Assembly: GCA_965214335.1 (NCBI GenBank)
Contig: CBDCBO010000005.1
Coordinates: 744,001 to 808,000 of the forward strand
Length of the DNA: 64,000 nt
Reading direction: 5' to 3'
Source of the DNA: Velthaea sp965214335
Lineage (GTDB): Bacteria > Vulcanimicrobiota > Vulcanimicrobiia > Vulcanimicrobiales > Vulcanimicrobiaceae
The position numbers and the translations under genes were made by a program. The notes under the pieces are model-generated. The model saw nothing but the letters and a program-made list of their open reading frames with translations. It was not told where the DNA came from and made no database searches. Positions 8,051 to 15,957 of this stretch are shown here, one piece after another (positions within the stretch are counted from its first letter, which is position 1; every line of letters begins with the position of its first letter).

Positions 8051-8397
8051 GCGACACGATCGCGCTGGCGGGCATCCGCGCTTTCGGCCGGCATGGTGCC
8101 GATCGGGGCGAGAAAAACGTGCCGCAACCATTCGATGTCGATGTCACGCTCGAACTCGATCTGCAGTCGGCCCGGGTCAGCGACGCGTTGGGTGATACGC
8201 TGGACTACGCGGCCCTGCACGCCGCGATCGTGCGCATCGTCGCGACAACGTCGTGCGATTTGCTCGAGCGCCTGGCCCAACACGTGCTCGACTGCATCTT
8301 TCGCGACGGCCGCGTCCTGCGCGCCGAAGTACGCGTCGCGAAACCGCGGTTGCTGGCCGGCGCCACGCCTTCGGTCACGCTGCGTCAGGTGCGCTAG
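8047..8397 (+). CDS. folB: Dihydroneopterin aldolase FolB
   Basis: 116-residue enzyme converting dihydroneopterin to 6-hydroxymethyl-dihydropterin and glycolaldehyde. It opens with IALAGIRAFGRHGADRGEKN, the family's FxGxHG/E segment with FGRHG in that position. Further conserved parts are PQPFDVDVTLELDL, DTLDYAALH and LLERLAQHVLD. KPRLLAGA near the end resembles the KPxAP catalytic Lys region. Start ATG 8047 overlaps the folP stop (ATGA). Confidence 0.9.
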   Translation: MSDTIALAGIRAFGRHGADRGEKNVPQPFDVDVTLELDLQSARVSDALGDTLDYAALHAAIVRIVATTSCDLLERLAQHVLDCIFRDGRVLRAEVRVAKPRLLAGATPSVTLRQVR

Positions 8398-8404
8398 CGC
8401 CGGC

Positions 8405-8872
8405 ATGGGACTGGCTCGCATCGGCCTGGGCTCCAACCTCGGTGACGCAGCCGAAACGGTCCGGACGGCGATCGGCGAGCTAGGAGCGCTGGGCCGGGTC
8501 GCCGCGGCGTCGGCGCTGTATCGCACGCCGGCCTGGGGTGTGCGCGACCAGCCCGATTTCATCAACGCCGCGGTGTTGCTGGAAACGCCGCTTGGGCCGC
8601 ACCAGTTGCTCGGCGCACTGCAGGCGCTCGAAGCCGCCCTCGGCCGCCGGCCGACGTACCGCTGGGGCCCGCGGGTGATCGATCTCGACATCCTCGCCTA
8701 CGACGATCTGCACCTCGACGAGCCGGCGCTGACCATTCCGCACGCCCGGTTGCGCGAGCGCGCCTTCGCCCTCGTGCCGCTGGCCGAAATCGATCCGGCC
8801 TTCGAGCCGCTGCGCGACGCGCTCGGTCCCACCGCGCTGGCCGGCGTCGTGCGGGTCGCCGTTAGAGCATGA
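8405..8872 (+). CDS. folK: 6-hydroxymethyl-dihydropterin pyrophosphokinase FolK
   Basis: 155-residue enzyme transferring pyrophosphate from ATP to 6-hydroxymethyl-dihydropterin, completing the pterin arm used by FolP. Motifs are IGLGSNLGD at the N-terminus, ALYRTPAWGVRDQPDFINA, the ATP/pterin loop ALEAALGRR, GPRVIDLDILAYDD (the two catalytic Asp) and IPHARLRERAFALVPLAEI. It lies 7 bases after folB, last in the folate operon. Its end overlaps the convergent LuxR-type gene by 11 bases. Confidence 0.95.
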   Translation: MGLARIGLGSNLGDAAETVRTAIGELGALGRVAAASALYRTPAWGVRDQPDFINAAVLLETPLGPHQLLGALQALEAALGRRPTYRWGPRVIDLDILAYDDLHLDEPALTIPHARLRERAFALVPLAEIDPAFEPLRDALGPTALAGVVRVAVRA

Positions 8873-9485
8873 TCCAGCCGCGCCGGACGCCGATCGTGAC
8901 CGCTTGGGTGCGCGTCGTCGCGTTGAGTTTGGAGAGAATCGAGGCGACGTGAAACTTGACGGTGTTCTCGGCCAGCGACAAGGCGGCAGCGATGCGCTTA
9001 TTCGACAGGCCGCGTGCCAGCAGGTCGAGCACGTCGCGTTCGCGCGCGGTCAGCGTGGCTTGCGCGTCGCCCGCCGGCAGCGCCGCTTGCGGACTCGACA
9101 GCACGATGTAACCGCGCGCCACCGCCGCGATCGCCGCGTCGAGATCGGCCCGTGACGCATCGCGGGCGATCACGCCGCGCGCTCCGGCCCGCAAGAGGGC
9201 CAAGCTTGATTCGCTCGCCGGATCGCTGACGGTGAGCAAGGTTGGGCGGGCGTCGAACCGCTCGGCCAGCGCTGCCGTCAGGGCGCCGTCGTCGGCGATA
9301 TCGACGACGACAACGCCGGTTGCCGAATCACGCAGCAGCGCCGGACTCGCTTGGCACTCGCCGGATCGGCACGCGCACCGCGACGCCGCCGCGCCGCAGG
9401 TCGACGTGCGCGGCGCCGGCGAGCCGATTCGCGTTGCGAATTTCGAGCACGTCGCCGATAAGAATGCCGGAGCGCTCGGCGGCAC
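8862..9485 (-). CDS. LuxR/NarL-type response regulator with an incomplete receiver
   Basis: The C-terminal 65 residues form a clear NarL/FixJ helix-turn-helix (LTARERDVLDLLARGLSNKR through TVKFHVASILSKLNA). Before it lies the second half of a receiver fold: VVVVDIADDG as strand 3, PTLLTVSD as strand 4 and GVIARD as strand 5, with Arg replacing the conserved Lys. The first receiver strand and acidic pocket cannot be found. The only ATG is at 9485, 158 bases inside the upstream protease gene, and translation from there gives a Cys/Arg/Ser-rich stretch unlike a receiver. No in-frame ATG/GTG/TTG exists closer to strand 3, so the true start is unresolved. It is probably co-transcribed with the two proteases. 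Confidence 0.7.
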   Translation of the reverse strand: MPPSAPAFLSATCSKFATRIGSPAPRTSTCGAAASRCACRSGECQASPALLRDSATGVVVVDIADDGALTAALAERFDARPTLLTVSDPASESSLALLRAGARGVIARDASRADLDAAIAAVARGYIVLSSPQAALPAGDAQATLTARERDVLDLLARGLSNKRIAAALSLAENTVKFHVASILSKLNATTRTQAVTIGVRRGWIML

Positions 9486-10128
9486 TCTCGGGCTCGACCG
9501 CGATAACCGCGTAGGCCGGCCGGCCGTCGGCGGTCTGCGCCGGCGCCAGCCGCACCCCCAGCCGCCCGTCGGGAAGCGCTTCGCCCATGAAGCGCCGCAC
9601 GTCGTCGGCCGGCACCGCCAATGCCAAGCTGCCCGCGACCATACTGTTGATGCCGATGACGCGCCCCTGGGCGTCGGCTAGCGCGCCGCCGGAATTGCCC
9701 GGCGCGAGGCGCACGTCGGCGCGCACGAACGCGAAGCCGCTGGTCCGGTGCGGTGCGTGCAGAATGCCCGTGGTCAGGACGTTGCGCACGCCCAAGGGAT
9801 GTCCGAACGCCACCACGATCTCGCCGACTCGCAGGTCATGCGGGTCACGCGGGAGGACGGGCGTCAAGCCGTGTGTAGCGACGCGGATTGCGGCGAGGTC
9901 GCGCCGCTCGTCGCGTTGCTCGACCGTTCCCGCGATCCGCCGGCCGTCGGCGAATTCAACGTCGACGATCCGGCTGCGCGCGACATGAGCGTTGGTGACG
10001 ATCCGCCCGTCGGCGGACCAGATGACGCCGCTCCCCGAGCCGCGCCCGCCGGCCGAGTGGATCCCGACGGTCGACGCGCCAAGGCGCGCCGCCAGTGCCG
10101 CGAAATCGCGTTCCAGGTCAGTCGTCAT
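9328..10128 (-). CDS. HtrA/DegP-like serine protease with PDZ domain (cytoplasmic type)
   Basis: 266-residue trypsin-fold protein with the full triad: His48 in TNAHV, Asp77 in RRDLAAI, and Ser146 in GNSGG. A PDZ domain follows (about residues 185-260; YAVIAVEPESAAERSGILIG). No signal peptide or membrane helix is visible, so unlike DegP/DegS it appears cytoplasmic. Alternatively it may be a regulatory protease working with its neighbours. It overlaps the upstream protease gene by 11 bases and the downstream LuxR-type gene, forming a three-gene minus-strand unit. Confidence 0.85.
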   Translation of the reverse strand: MTTDLERDFAALAARLGASTVGIHSAGGRGSGSGVIWSADGRIVTNAHVARSRIVDVEFADGRRIAGTVEQRDERRDLAAIRVATHGLTPVLPRDPHDLRVGEIVVAFGHPLGVRNVLTTGILHAPHRTSGFAFVRADVRLAPGNSGGALADAQGRVIGINSMVAGSLALAVPADDVRRFMGEALPDGRLGVRLAPAQTADGRPAYAVIAVEPESAAERSGILIGDVLEIRNANRLAGAAHVDLRRGGVAVRVPIRRVPSESGAAA

Positions 10129-11023
10129 GCTGTGGCCTTTCGCCGATGGTCACGCCGAGTTCGAGCGGTTTGCCGCCCCGCAGAACGCCGATGTTCGTGC
10201 GCGTGCCGACTCCGGCGGCGTCGAGCACCGATTGGATGTCGTCGCTATCGTTGATGCGCCGCCCGGCGAACGTCGTGATGATGTCGCCGACGATGAGTCC
10301 GCCGGAATCGGCCGGGCCGCCGGCGGCCACGCCCAGCGCGATGACGCCCGAGCCGCCGCCCAACGCGTTCGGCAAATCGATGCCTTGCATCGCAAGACCC
10401 AGGTAGCCCCGCGCGATGCGGCCACGGGTGCCGAGGGCGTCGAGCACGCGCGCCAGCGTGCGGGCCGGAATCACCAGCGCTTGGCGGCGCGACAAGCCCC
10501 AGGTATTCATGCCGATGAGCGCGCCACTCGCGTCGACGAGCGGGCTGCCCGAAAATCGCGGGTAGAGCGCCACGTCGGCTCGCACGAAGCGGTCGATCTC
10601 ACCGCCGCGCCAGGTCCGCCAGGCGGCGCCGACGGAACCGACGATACCCATCGTCGCGGCTAAGTCGCCATCGTCGTCGCGGGCGACCGCGATCGCGACG
10701 GTGCCGACGCGAATGCCGGCATCGGGGAGGTGCGCGAGCGCCGCTGGGCCGGCGCTGGCTACGGTCAGCAGCGCGATGTCGGTAGCCGGGTCGCGACCCG
10801 AAACACGAGCCCGTTCCTCGCGCCCGTCGGCGTAGACGACGCCGACTTCATCCGCTTCGACAGCATGGTCGGCGGTGAGAATCGTATTGGGCCGAACGAA
10901 GAAGCCTGCCGAGCCGATTCGATCGCGGCCTTCGACGGCGACCACGTTCGCCGCGACCGTCTCGACGGTGCCGGCGATATCATTGGAGAGTGCGGCGAGC
11001 GCGCCGCCGACGCTGGTGTTCAT
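10118..11023 (-). CDS. HtrA-like serine protease paralogue with altered active-site loop
   Basis: 301-residue paralogue of the downstream protease. His53 is in TADHAV, Asp82 in ATDIALLTV, and Ser158 in RFSGSPL, so the usual GNSGGP loop reads FSGSP. The nucleophile survives but the oxyanion Gly is changed to Phe-Ser context, so activity may be reduced. A PDZ domain spans about residues 205-295 (GVIALGVAAGGPADSGGLIV). No secretion signal is visible. Start ATG 11023. Two adjacent cytoplasmic HtrA-like proteins, one canonical and one modified, suggest a heteromer or a sensor/effector pair; that is inference. Confidence 0.8.
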   Translation of the reverse strand: MNTSVGGALAALSNDIAGTVETVAANVVAVEGRDRIGSAGFFVRPNTILTADHAVEADEVGVVYADGREERARVSGRDPATDIALLTVASAGPAALAHLPDAGIRVGTVAIAVARDDDGDLAATMGIVGSVGAAWRTWRGGEIDRFVRADVALYPRFSGSPLVDASGALIGMNTWGLSRRQALVIPARTLARVLDALGTRGRIARGYLGLAMQGIDLPNALGGGSGVIALGVAAGGPADSGGLIVGDIITTFAGRRINDSDDIQSVLDAAGVGTRTNIGVLRGGKPLELGVTIGERPQHDD

Positions 11024-11075
11024 GCGCTAGAGCATGTCATGCGGCCCGGCCCCGGCGCATCACCCGTTCGGGCGG

Positions 11076-11456
11076 TTAGCGCGCCGCCGGCTCCTCGTCG
11101 TCGATCTCGTGTTTTTCGTAGGCCAGCAGCGGAACCGGGTCGGTCGCGCGATCGAGGTAGCCGAAGAGCGAAATCACATCGGGCGCGTCTTCGATCACGG
11201 CCGCCTCGCTGACGCCGAAGACCGCGACGTCGTCTTCGCCGCCGATCTCCTCGGGTGGAATATAGGCAAACTCGAGCAAGCCCGCCGCGGCAAAAGCATT
11301 GACGATCGCGGCCGCTTCGACCAGCAGCCGCGCGTCGAGTTCGCCGTCGCCACCGTCTTCGAGCGCCCGCAAGCCGGCCCGCAGCTCGCTCGACAAATTC
11401 TTCACGACCGAGGGGTCATCGGCGGCTAAGCCGGGGTCGTCATTCATTTCGCTCAT
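11076..11456 (-). CDS. Acidic hypothetical protein
   Basis: 126-residue Asp/Glu-rich soluble protein starting at ATG 11456 (MSEMNDDPG). It contains a helix-rich centre (SVVKNLSSELRAGLRALED, LVEAAAIVNAFAAAG) and an acidic tail ending HEIDDEEPAAR. I recognise no family. The coding frame is well behaved and lies just upstream of the two HtrA-like genes on the same strand with a 52-base gap, so it may belong to that unit. It is divergent from the biotin-carrier-like gene. Confidence 0.55.
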   Translation of the reverse strand: MSEMNDDPGLAADDPSVVKNLSSELRAGLRALEDGGDGELDARLLVEAAAIVNAFAAAGLLEFAYIPPEEIGGEDDVAVFGVSEAAVIEDAPDVISLFGYLDRATDPVPLLAYEKHEIDDEEPAAR

Positions 11457-11542
11457 GCGCCCAATGTACGAAGTCCCCGCCGGACGGCCTGCGCGCGCGG
11501 GCGGCGGGACCGCCCGGGCTTGAAGCGAAGCCACGTTCTCCG

Positions 11543-11956
11543 ATGACCGATGACACCGTCCCGCAACGGGTTCGATCGCTCGCCGAAGCGTTTGCGGTCG
11601 CGGGGCTTGCCCGGCTTACAATTAAAGAAGCCGATTTCGAGCTGGAATTCCGTCGCTCGCGCCCGCCGGCCGTCGCCCTCGAGCCGGTCGCACCGCCGGC
11701 GCCGGCCGAGGCGCAAGCGGCTCCCGTCAAACGGCCCGATGTCGTTACCAGCGACCTCGTCGGCGTCCTGCGGTTCTCGCGCCCGCAAGTCGCCGAAGGG
11801 AACCGTATCGAGACCGATCGCGAACTCGCGTTCGTCGAAGCGCTGGGCATCCGCAACCCCGTCCGCTCGCGCGGCGCCGGCCGCATCGCCGCCGTCTTCG
11901 TCACCGATGGCCAGCCGGTCGAATACGGGCAACCGCTCTTCGCCATCGAACGCTAA
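11543..11956 (+). CDS. BCCP-like protein without the biotinylation lysine (BADC-like)
   Basis: 137-residue relative of AccB, the biotin carboxyl carrier of acetyl-CoA carboxylase. An N-terminal helix region (TIKEADFELEFRRS) and a Pro/Ala linker (about residues 42-62) precede a biotinyl-like barrel (about 66-137). The C-terminal half follows BCCP closely (IAAVFVTDGQPVEYGQPLFAIE). At the hairpin that normally reads EAMKM it reads EALGI (99-103), so the lysine that accepts biotin is Gly102. It cannot carry CO2 by the usual mechanism. In plants, non-biotinylated BCCP relatives called BADC act as non-catalytic subunits that damp ACCase; a similar role with the adjacent accC product is an inference. 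No canonical accB is in the window. Confidence 0.78.
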   Translation: MTDDTVPQRVRSLAEAFAVAGLARLTIKEADFELEFRRSRPPAVALEPVAPPAPAEAQAAPVKRPDVVTSDLVGVLRFSRPQVAEGNRIETDRELAFVEALGIRNPVRSRGAGRIAAVFVTDGQPVEYGQPLFAIER

Positions 11957-12006
11957 TCGCCCATGCCACAATCCGCCCCGTTTCACACTCCTGAGGCGCA
12001 GGATCC

Positions 12007-12036
12007 TTACCACGCACGCCGGTCGGACGATATAGT
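12007..12036 (+). promoter_or_regulatory. Putative sigma70-type promoter for accC
   Basis: TTACCA at 12007-12012 and TATAGT at 12031-12036 with an 18-base spacer. The -10 is identical to that of the rimP promoter candidate. Transcription from about 12043 would give accC a leader of about 120 bases that includes the hairpin at 12077. Confidence 0.4.
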
Positions 12037-12076
12037 ATGTCCACGCATTACCTGACGAAGAAAACGCCGCAGGGGG

Positions 12077-12099
12077 CCCCATGCGCTTCGCGTATGGGG
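12077..12099 (+). repeat. Hairpin in the accC leader
   Basis: Arms CCCCATGCGC and GCGTATGGGG pair over 10 bp (one G-T wobble) around a TTC loop. It is followed by GGGCGCGC, not by a T-run, so it is not an obvious terminator. It may be a dispersed palindromic repeat of REP type or a leader structure controlling accC. Confidence 0.45.
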
Positions 12100-12163
12100 G
12101 GCGCGCAGCCGCAGGCGGAGCGCCGTTTCGACGGCTCGCCGCGGTTGGGAACTTGACTCCATA

Positions 12164-13534
12164 ATGTTTAAGAAAGTCCTGATCGCCAACCGCGGCGAGA
12201 TCGCGGTGCGCGTCATTCGGGCGTGCCGCGAACTCGGCGTCGGGACGGTGGCGATCTTTTCCGACGCCGATCGCGGTTCGCTGCACGTGCGGCTGGCCGA
12301 CGAGGCGTTTTGCGTCGGCCCGGGCGCCGTCGGACGTTCGTATCTCAACATTCCGAATATCATCTCGACGGCGCTCATTTGCGGCGCCGACGCGGTGCAT
12401 CCCGGGTATGGCTTTCTCGCCGAGAACGCGCGCTTCGCGGAGATCTGCCAAGACCACGGGTTGACGTTTATCGGTCCGGCGCCGAACGTGATCGCCCAGA
12501 TGGGCGACAAAGCCACCGCGAAACGCATCATGAAGCAAGCCGGCGTGGCCATCACGCCGGGCAGCGACATCGTCGAAACGGCCGATGAAGCACAGCGGAT
12601 CGCCGAGCGGATGGGCTTTCCGGTGCTGCTCAAAGCCACTGCCGGCGGCGGCGGCAAAGGCATGCGCGAAGTCCGCGACGTGCGTGACTTCGCGTCATCC
12701 TTCGCCGCGGCGCAGGCCGAAGCCGAAGCGTCTTTCAAAGACGGCCGCTTGTATGTCGAAAAGTTGATCATCGCGCCGCGCCATATCGAAGTTCAGTTGC
12801 TGGGCGACAACTTCGGCACGATCGTTCATCTGGGCGAACGCGATTGCTCGATTCAGAAGCCGTCGCATCAAAAGCTGATCGAGGAAGCCCCCGCACCGGT
12901 GCTCGATGCCGGTGTAATCAAAAAATTACATGCGACGGCGGTCGCTGCCGGACGGGCGGTCAAATACACCAGCGCCGGCACGCTCGAATTTTTGGTGAGC
13001 GGCACCGACGTGTACTTCATGGAGATGAACACGCGCGTCCAGGTGGAGCACCCGGTGACCGAGATGGTTTACGGCGTCGACATCGTCCAGGAGCAGATTC
13101 GGGTGGCCGCCGGAGAACCGCTCAGCGTCAAACAACGAGATCTGCACCCCGTCGGCCATGCGATTGAAGTGCGGGTAAACGCCGAAGATGCCGACGCCGG
13201 ATTCGCGCCCGCGGCGGGCACCTTGACTCGGCTCGAGTTTCCGGGCGGACCGGGCATCCGGGTCGATACCCACATGTATCCGGGCGCGGTGATTCCGCCC
13301 TACTACGACTCGATGATTGCCAAGGTCGTCGCGCACGGCCGGACGCGCGCGGCGGCGATCGCGCGGATGGAACGGGCGCTGGGCGAAACGCGTATCGAAG
13401 GCGTGAAGACGACGGTCGATTTCTGCCGGGCGGTGCTGCGCGACGAGGATTTCCGGCGCGGCGGCGTACGCGTCGAGTGGCTCAAAAACGATTTCATCCC
13501 GCGCCGCGCTCAACTCGGCGTGGGCGCGGCGTAA
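12164..13534 (+). CDS. accC: Biotin carboxylase AccC
   Basis: 456-residue ATP-grasp enzyme that carboxylates biotin on the carrier protein, the first half-reaction of acetyl-CoA carboxylase and so of fatty-acid synthesis. The family runs throughout: FKKVLIANRGEIAVRVIRAC, HPGYGFLAENARFAE, the ATP-grasp glycine loop KATAGGGGKGMREV (about residues 159-172), FMEMNTRVQVEHPVTEMVYG, and a C-terminal domain with GHAIEVRVNAEDA. ERDCSIQKPSHQK has one residue more than the ERDCSxQRRxQK form of E. coli. Length is normal. It follows the biotin-less BCCP-like gene by 207 bases, with a probable own promoter between. Confidence 0.96.
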   Translation: MFKKVLIANRGEIAVRVIRACRELGVGTVAIFSDADRGSLHVRLADEAFCVGPGAVGRSYLNIPNIISTALICGADAVHPGYGFLAENARFAEICQDHGLTFIGPAPNVIAQMGDKATAKRIMKQAGVAITPGSDIVETADEAQRIAERMGFPVLLKATAGGGGKGMREVRDVRDFASSFAAAQAEAEASFKDGRLYVEKLIIAPRHIEVQLLGDNFGTIVHLGERDCSIQKPSHQKLIEEAPAPVLDAGVIKKLHATAVAAGRAVKYTSAGTLEFLVSGTDVYFMEMNTRVQVEHPVTEMVYGVDIVQEQIRVAAGEPLSVKQRDLHPVGHAIEVRVNAEDADAGFAPAAGTLTRLEFPGGPGIRVDTHMYPGAVIPPYYDSMIAKVVAHGRTRAAAIARMERALGETRIEGVKTTVDFCRAVLRDEDFRRGGVRVEWLKNDFIPRRAQLGVGAA

Positions 13535-13540
13535 GCGGCG

Positions 13541-13930
13541 ATGCCCTCGCGACGCCATGCGCGCGAACTTGCGCTGCAAGCGCTCTATGGAGCGGAGATC
13601 GGGCACCGTCCGGCAGCGGAGATGATCGACGAGACCGTCGGTACGTCGGCCGCGGCGGATACGCGCGTCTTCGTGCGCGATCTGGTGCTCGGCACGCTTG
13701 AACATTCCGAGTTGAGCGACGCCATCATCGCTCCGCTGCTGGAGGGCTGGACCATCGATCGCCTGCCGACGATCGACCGGATCGTGTTGCGCATGGGCGT
13801 GTTCGAGATGCAGCATTTGTCGACACCCCGTCCGGTCGTGATCAACGAAGCCGTTGAATTGGCGAAGAAGTTCTCAACCGAAGACTCGGGCCGGTTCGTC
13901 AACGGCGTGCTGGCGCGGGCCGTGCCGTGA
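13541..13930 (+). CDS. nusB: Transcription antitermination factor NusB
   Basis: 129-residue all-helical RNA-binding protein that works with S10/NusE in rRNA antitermination. It starts SRRHARELALQALYGAE, the typical NusB N-terminal helix, and ends with the conserved VVINEAVELAKKFSTEDSGR followed by FVNGVLARAV. Start ATG 13541 is 7 bases after accC; its stop overlaps the start of the PBP gene (GTGA). Confidence 0.95.
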   Translation: MPSRRHARELALQALYGAEIGHRPAAEMIDETVGTSAAADTRVFVRDLVLGTLEHSELSDAIIAPLLEGWTIDRLPTIDRIVLRMGVFEMQHLSTPRPVVINEAVELAKKFSTEDSGRFVNGVLARAVP

Positions 13931-15957
13931 TCGGCGTCCGGACGGGCGCGCGCAAACGCGCCAAGCCCAACGCGGCAAACGTGGCGGTGACGGTGCTGCG
14001 CTCGCTTGCCGTGCTGGTCGTTTTCGCAGGTTTGCTGCTGGCGGGCATCGTTGCCGGCATCGTCACCTCGTATTCCAAGGGATTACCCGATATCAACCGG
14101 ATGGCCGACTATCAGCCGTCGCGTTCGACCCGCGTGTTCGCACGCGACGGCACGCTGTTAGCGAACCTGTTTCGGCAAAACCGCACCTGGGTTTCGATCG
14201 ACAAGATTCCGGTCTACGTACGCAACGCGTTCATCGCGACGGAAGATCGCAATTTCTACAACCATCACGGTGTCGATCTGAGCGGTATCGCGCGCGCCGC
14301 GTATGCCGACTGGCGTCACGAACAATTCCAAGGCGCGTCGACCATCACGCAGCAGCTCGCGCGTAAATTGTTCCTCAACGATGAGGTGTCGATCTCGCGC
14401 AAGATCGAAGAAGCGCTGCTGGCAATTGAAATCGAGCGCTATTATACGAAAAACGAAATTCTCGAACGCTATCTCAATATTATTTATTACGGATCCGGCG
14501 CGTACGGCATAGAAGCCGCCGCTCACACCTATTTCGGCACCGATGTCGGCCGGCTCTCGATCGGCCAGGCAGCGCTGCTCGCCGGTATGCCCGCCGCTCC
14601 GTCGGCGTACTCGCCGTACGTGAGCTTGGATCGCGCCAAGGAGCGCCAACGTCACGTGCTCGGACGTATGGTCGCCAGTGGTTTCATCACGCCCGAGCAA
14701 GAGCGCGCCGAAAATGCACGTCCGCTGGGCCTCATCGGCGACCGGCCAACCGGATTGCAATCGTATAAGTATCCCTATTTTACGACCTACGTTACGCACG
14801 CCATCGAAGCCCAATTCGGTACCCGGGCGGCCTACGAAGCCGGTCTGCAAGTCTATACGACGATGGATCCGGGCCTACAAAAATTAGCCCAAGAGGCCGT
14901 CGACTGGGGCATCACCCGCGGGCGACTCGAGGGGATCGGCGCGCACCAAGCGGCGCTCGTTTCGATTCGGCCGTCTACGGGCGAGATCGTCGCAATGGTC
15001 GGCGGCGCGGGCGGTTTTTCGCTAACGAATCAATTCAATCGGGCGTGGCAGGCGCGCCGCCAACCCGGTTCGTCGTTCAAGACGTTCGTGTATACCGCGG
15101 CGGTGGATAGCGGCATGCCGCCGACGACGATCTTAGAAGATACGCCGGTCAGTTATGCGATGGGCGACGGTACGCGCTGGGAGCCGCATGACGACGACAA
15201 CCGTTTTTTTGGCGCCATTACCATGCGCTATGCATTAGCGCAATCACGCAATGTCGTTGCGGTAAAATTAGCTCAACAGATCGGCATCGATAAAGTGATC
15301 GAGTATGCCAAGCGGATGGGTGTGAAATCGCCGCTCGAAGCCGATCTCTCGTTGGCACTTGGTTCCAGTGTCGTTTCGCCAATCGACATGGCCAGCGGGT
15401 ATGCCACGATTGCCAATGCGGGCATTCACATCGATCCATCGCCGCTGCGCGTCGTACGCGACTCGCTCGGCACACCGGTCCTAGACAACACCTATCCGCA
15501 GCAGACCGAAGTCATCAGCGCCGGCACGGCCTACGTGATGACCTCGATGCTCGAAGGCGTGATCCAACACGGCACGGGTTATCCCAATGCGGATATCGGC
15601 CGGCCCGCGGCGGGCAAAACCGGTACCACGTCGGATTTCCGCGACGCCTGGTTCGTCGGCTTCACCCCCGATCTCGTCACGGCGGTCTGGGTCGGCAACG
15701 ACGATTATCGGCGCATGACGGAAAGCTACGGCGGCAATATTCCGGCGCGGATTTGGGCCCGCTTCATGAAGGCCGGCTTAGCGAAGGTTCCCAAACATGA
15801 TTTTGCGCTACCGGCGGGTGAAGTGCGTCGCGTGACCCTATGCGGCAGCGGTCAATCCGAAGTTTTTCTCGCTGGTACGGAACCCGCGCACGTGTGCGGC
15901 GACGGCGCGACGCCGGCGCCGCGCCGCGGTTCGCGGGCGGCCGCCGCGACCCGCTGA
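13927..15957 (+). CDS. mrcA: Class A penicillin-binding protein (PBP1A type)
   Basis: 676-residue bifunctional peptidoglycan synthase. A membrane anchor (about residues 18-44) is followed by a GT51 glycosyltransferase domain with ATEDRNFYNHHGVD, GASTITQQLARKLFLND and ERYLNIIYYGSGAYGIEAA. The transpeptidase domain has the nucleophile motif SSFK (within RQPGSSFKTFVYTA), the SRN motif in AQSRNVVAVK and KTGTT (about 562-566). A short Ala/Arg-rich tail ends the protein, which lacks the long extra domains of some PBP1A. The start is GTG 13927 overlapping nusB, and the xseA start codon overlaps its TGA. Confidence 0.95.
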   Translation: MIGVRTGARKRAKPNAANVAVTVLRSLAVLVVFAGLLLAGIVAGIVTSYSKGLPDINRMADYQPSRSTRVFARDGTLLANLFRQNRTWVSIDKIPVYVRNAFIATEDRNFYNHHGVDLSGIARAAYADWRHEQFQGASTITQQLARKLFLNDEVSISRKIEEALLAIEIERYYTKNEILERYLNIIYYGSGAYGIEAAAHTYFGTDVGRLSIGQAALLAGMPAAPSAYSPYVSLDRAKERQRHVLGRMVASGFITPEQERAENARPLGLIGDRPTGLQSYKYPYFTTYVTHAIEAQFGTRAAYEAGLQVYTTMDPGLQKLAQEAVDWGITRGRLEGIGAHQAALVSIRPSTGEIVAMVGGAGGFSLTNQFNRAWQARRQPGSSFKTFVYTAAVDSGMPPTTILEDTPVSYAMGDGTRWEPHDDDNRFFGAITMRYALAQSRNVVAVKLAQQIGIDKVIEYAKRMGVKSPLEADLSLALGSSVVSPIDMASGYATIANAGIHIDPSPLRVVRDSLGTPVLDNTYPQQTEVISAGTAYVMTSMLEGVIQHGTGYPNADIGRPAAGKTGTTSDFRDAWFVGFTPDLVTAVWVGNDDYRRMTESYGGNIPARIWARFMKAGLAKVPKHDFALPAGEVRRVTLCGSGQSEVFLAGTEPAHVCGDGATPAPRRGSRAAAATR

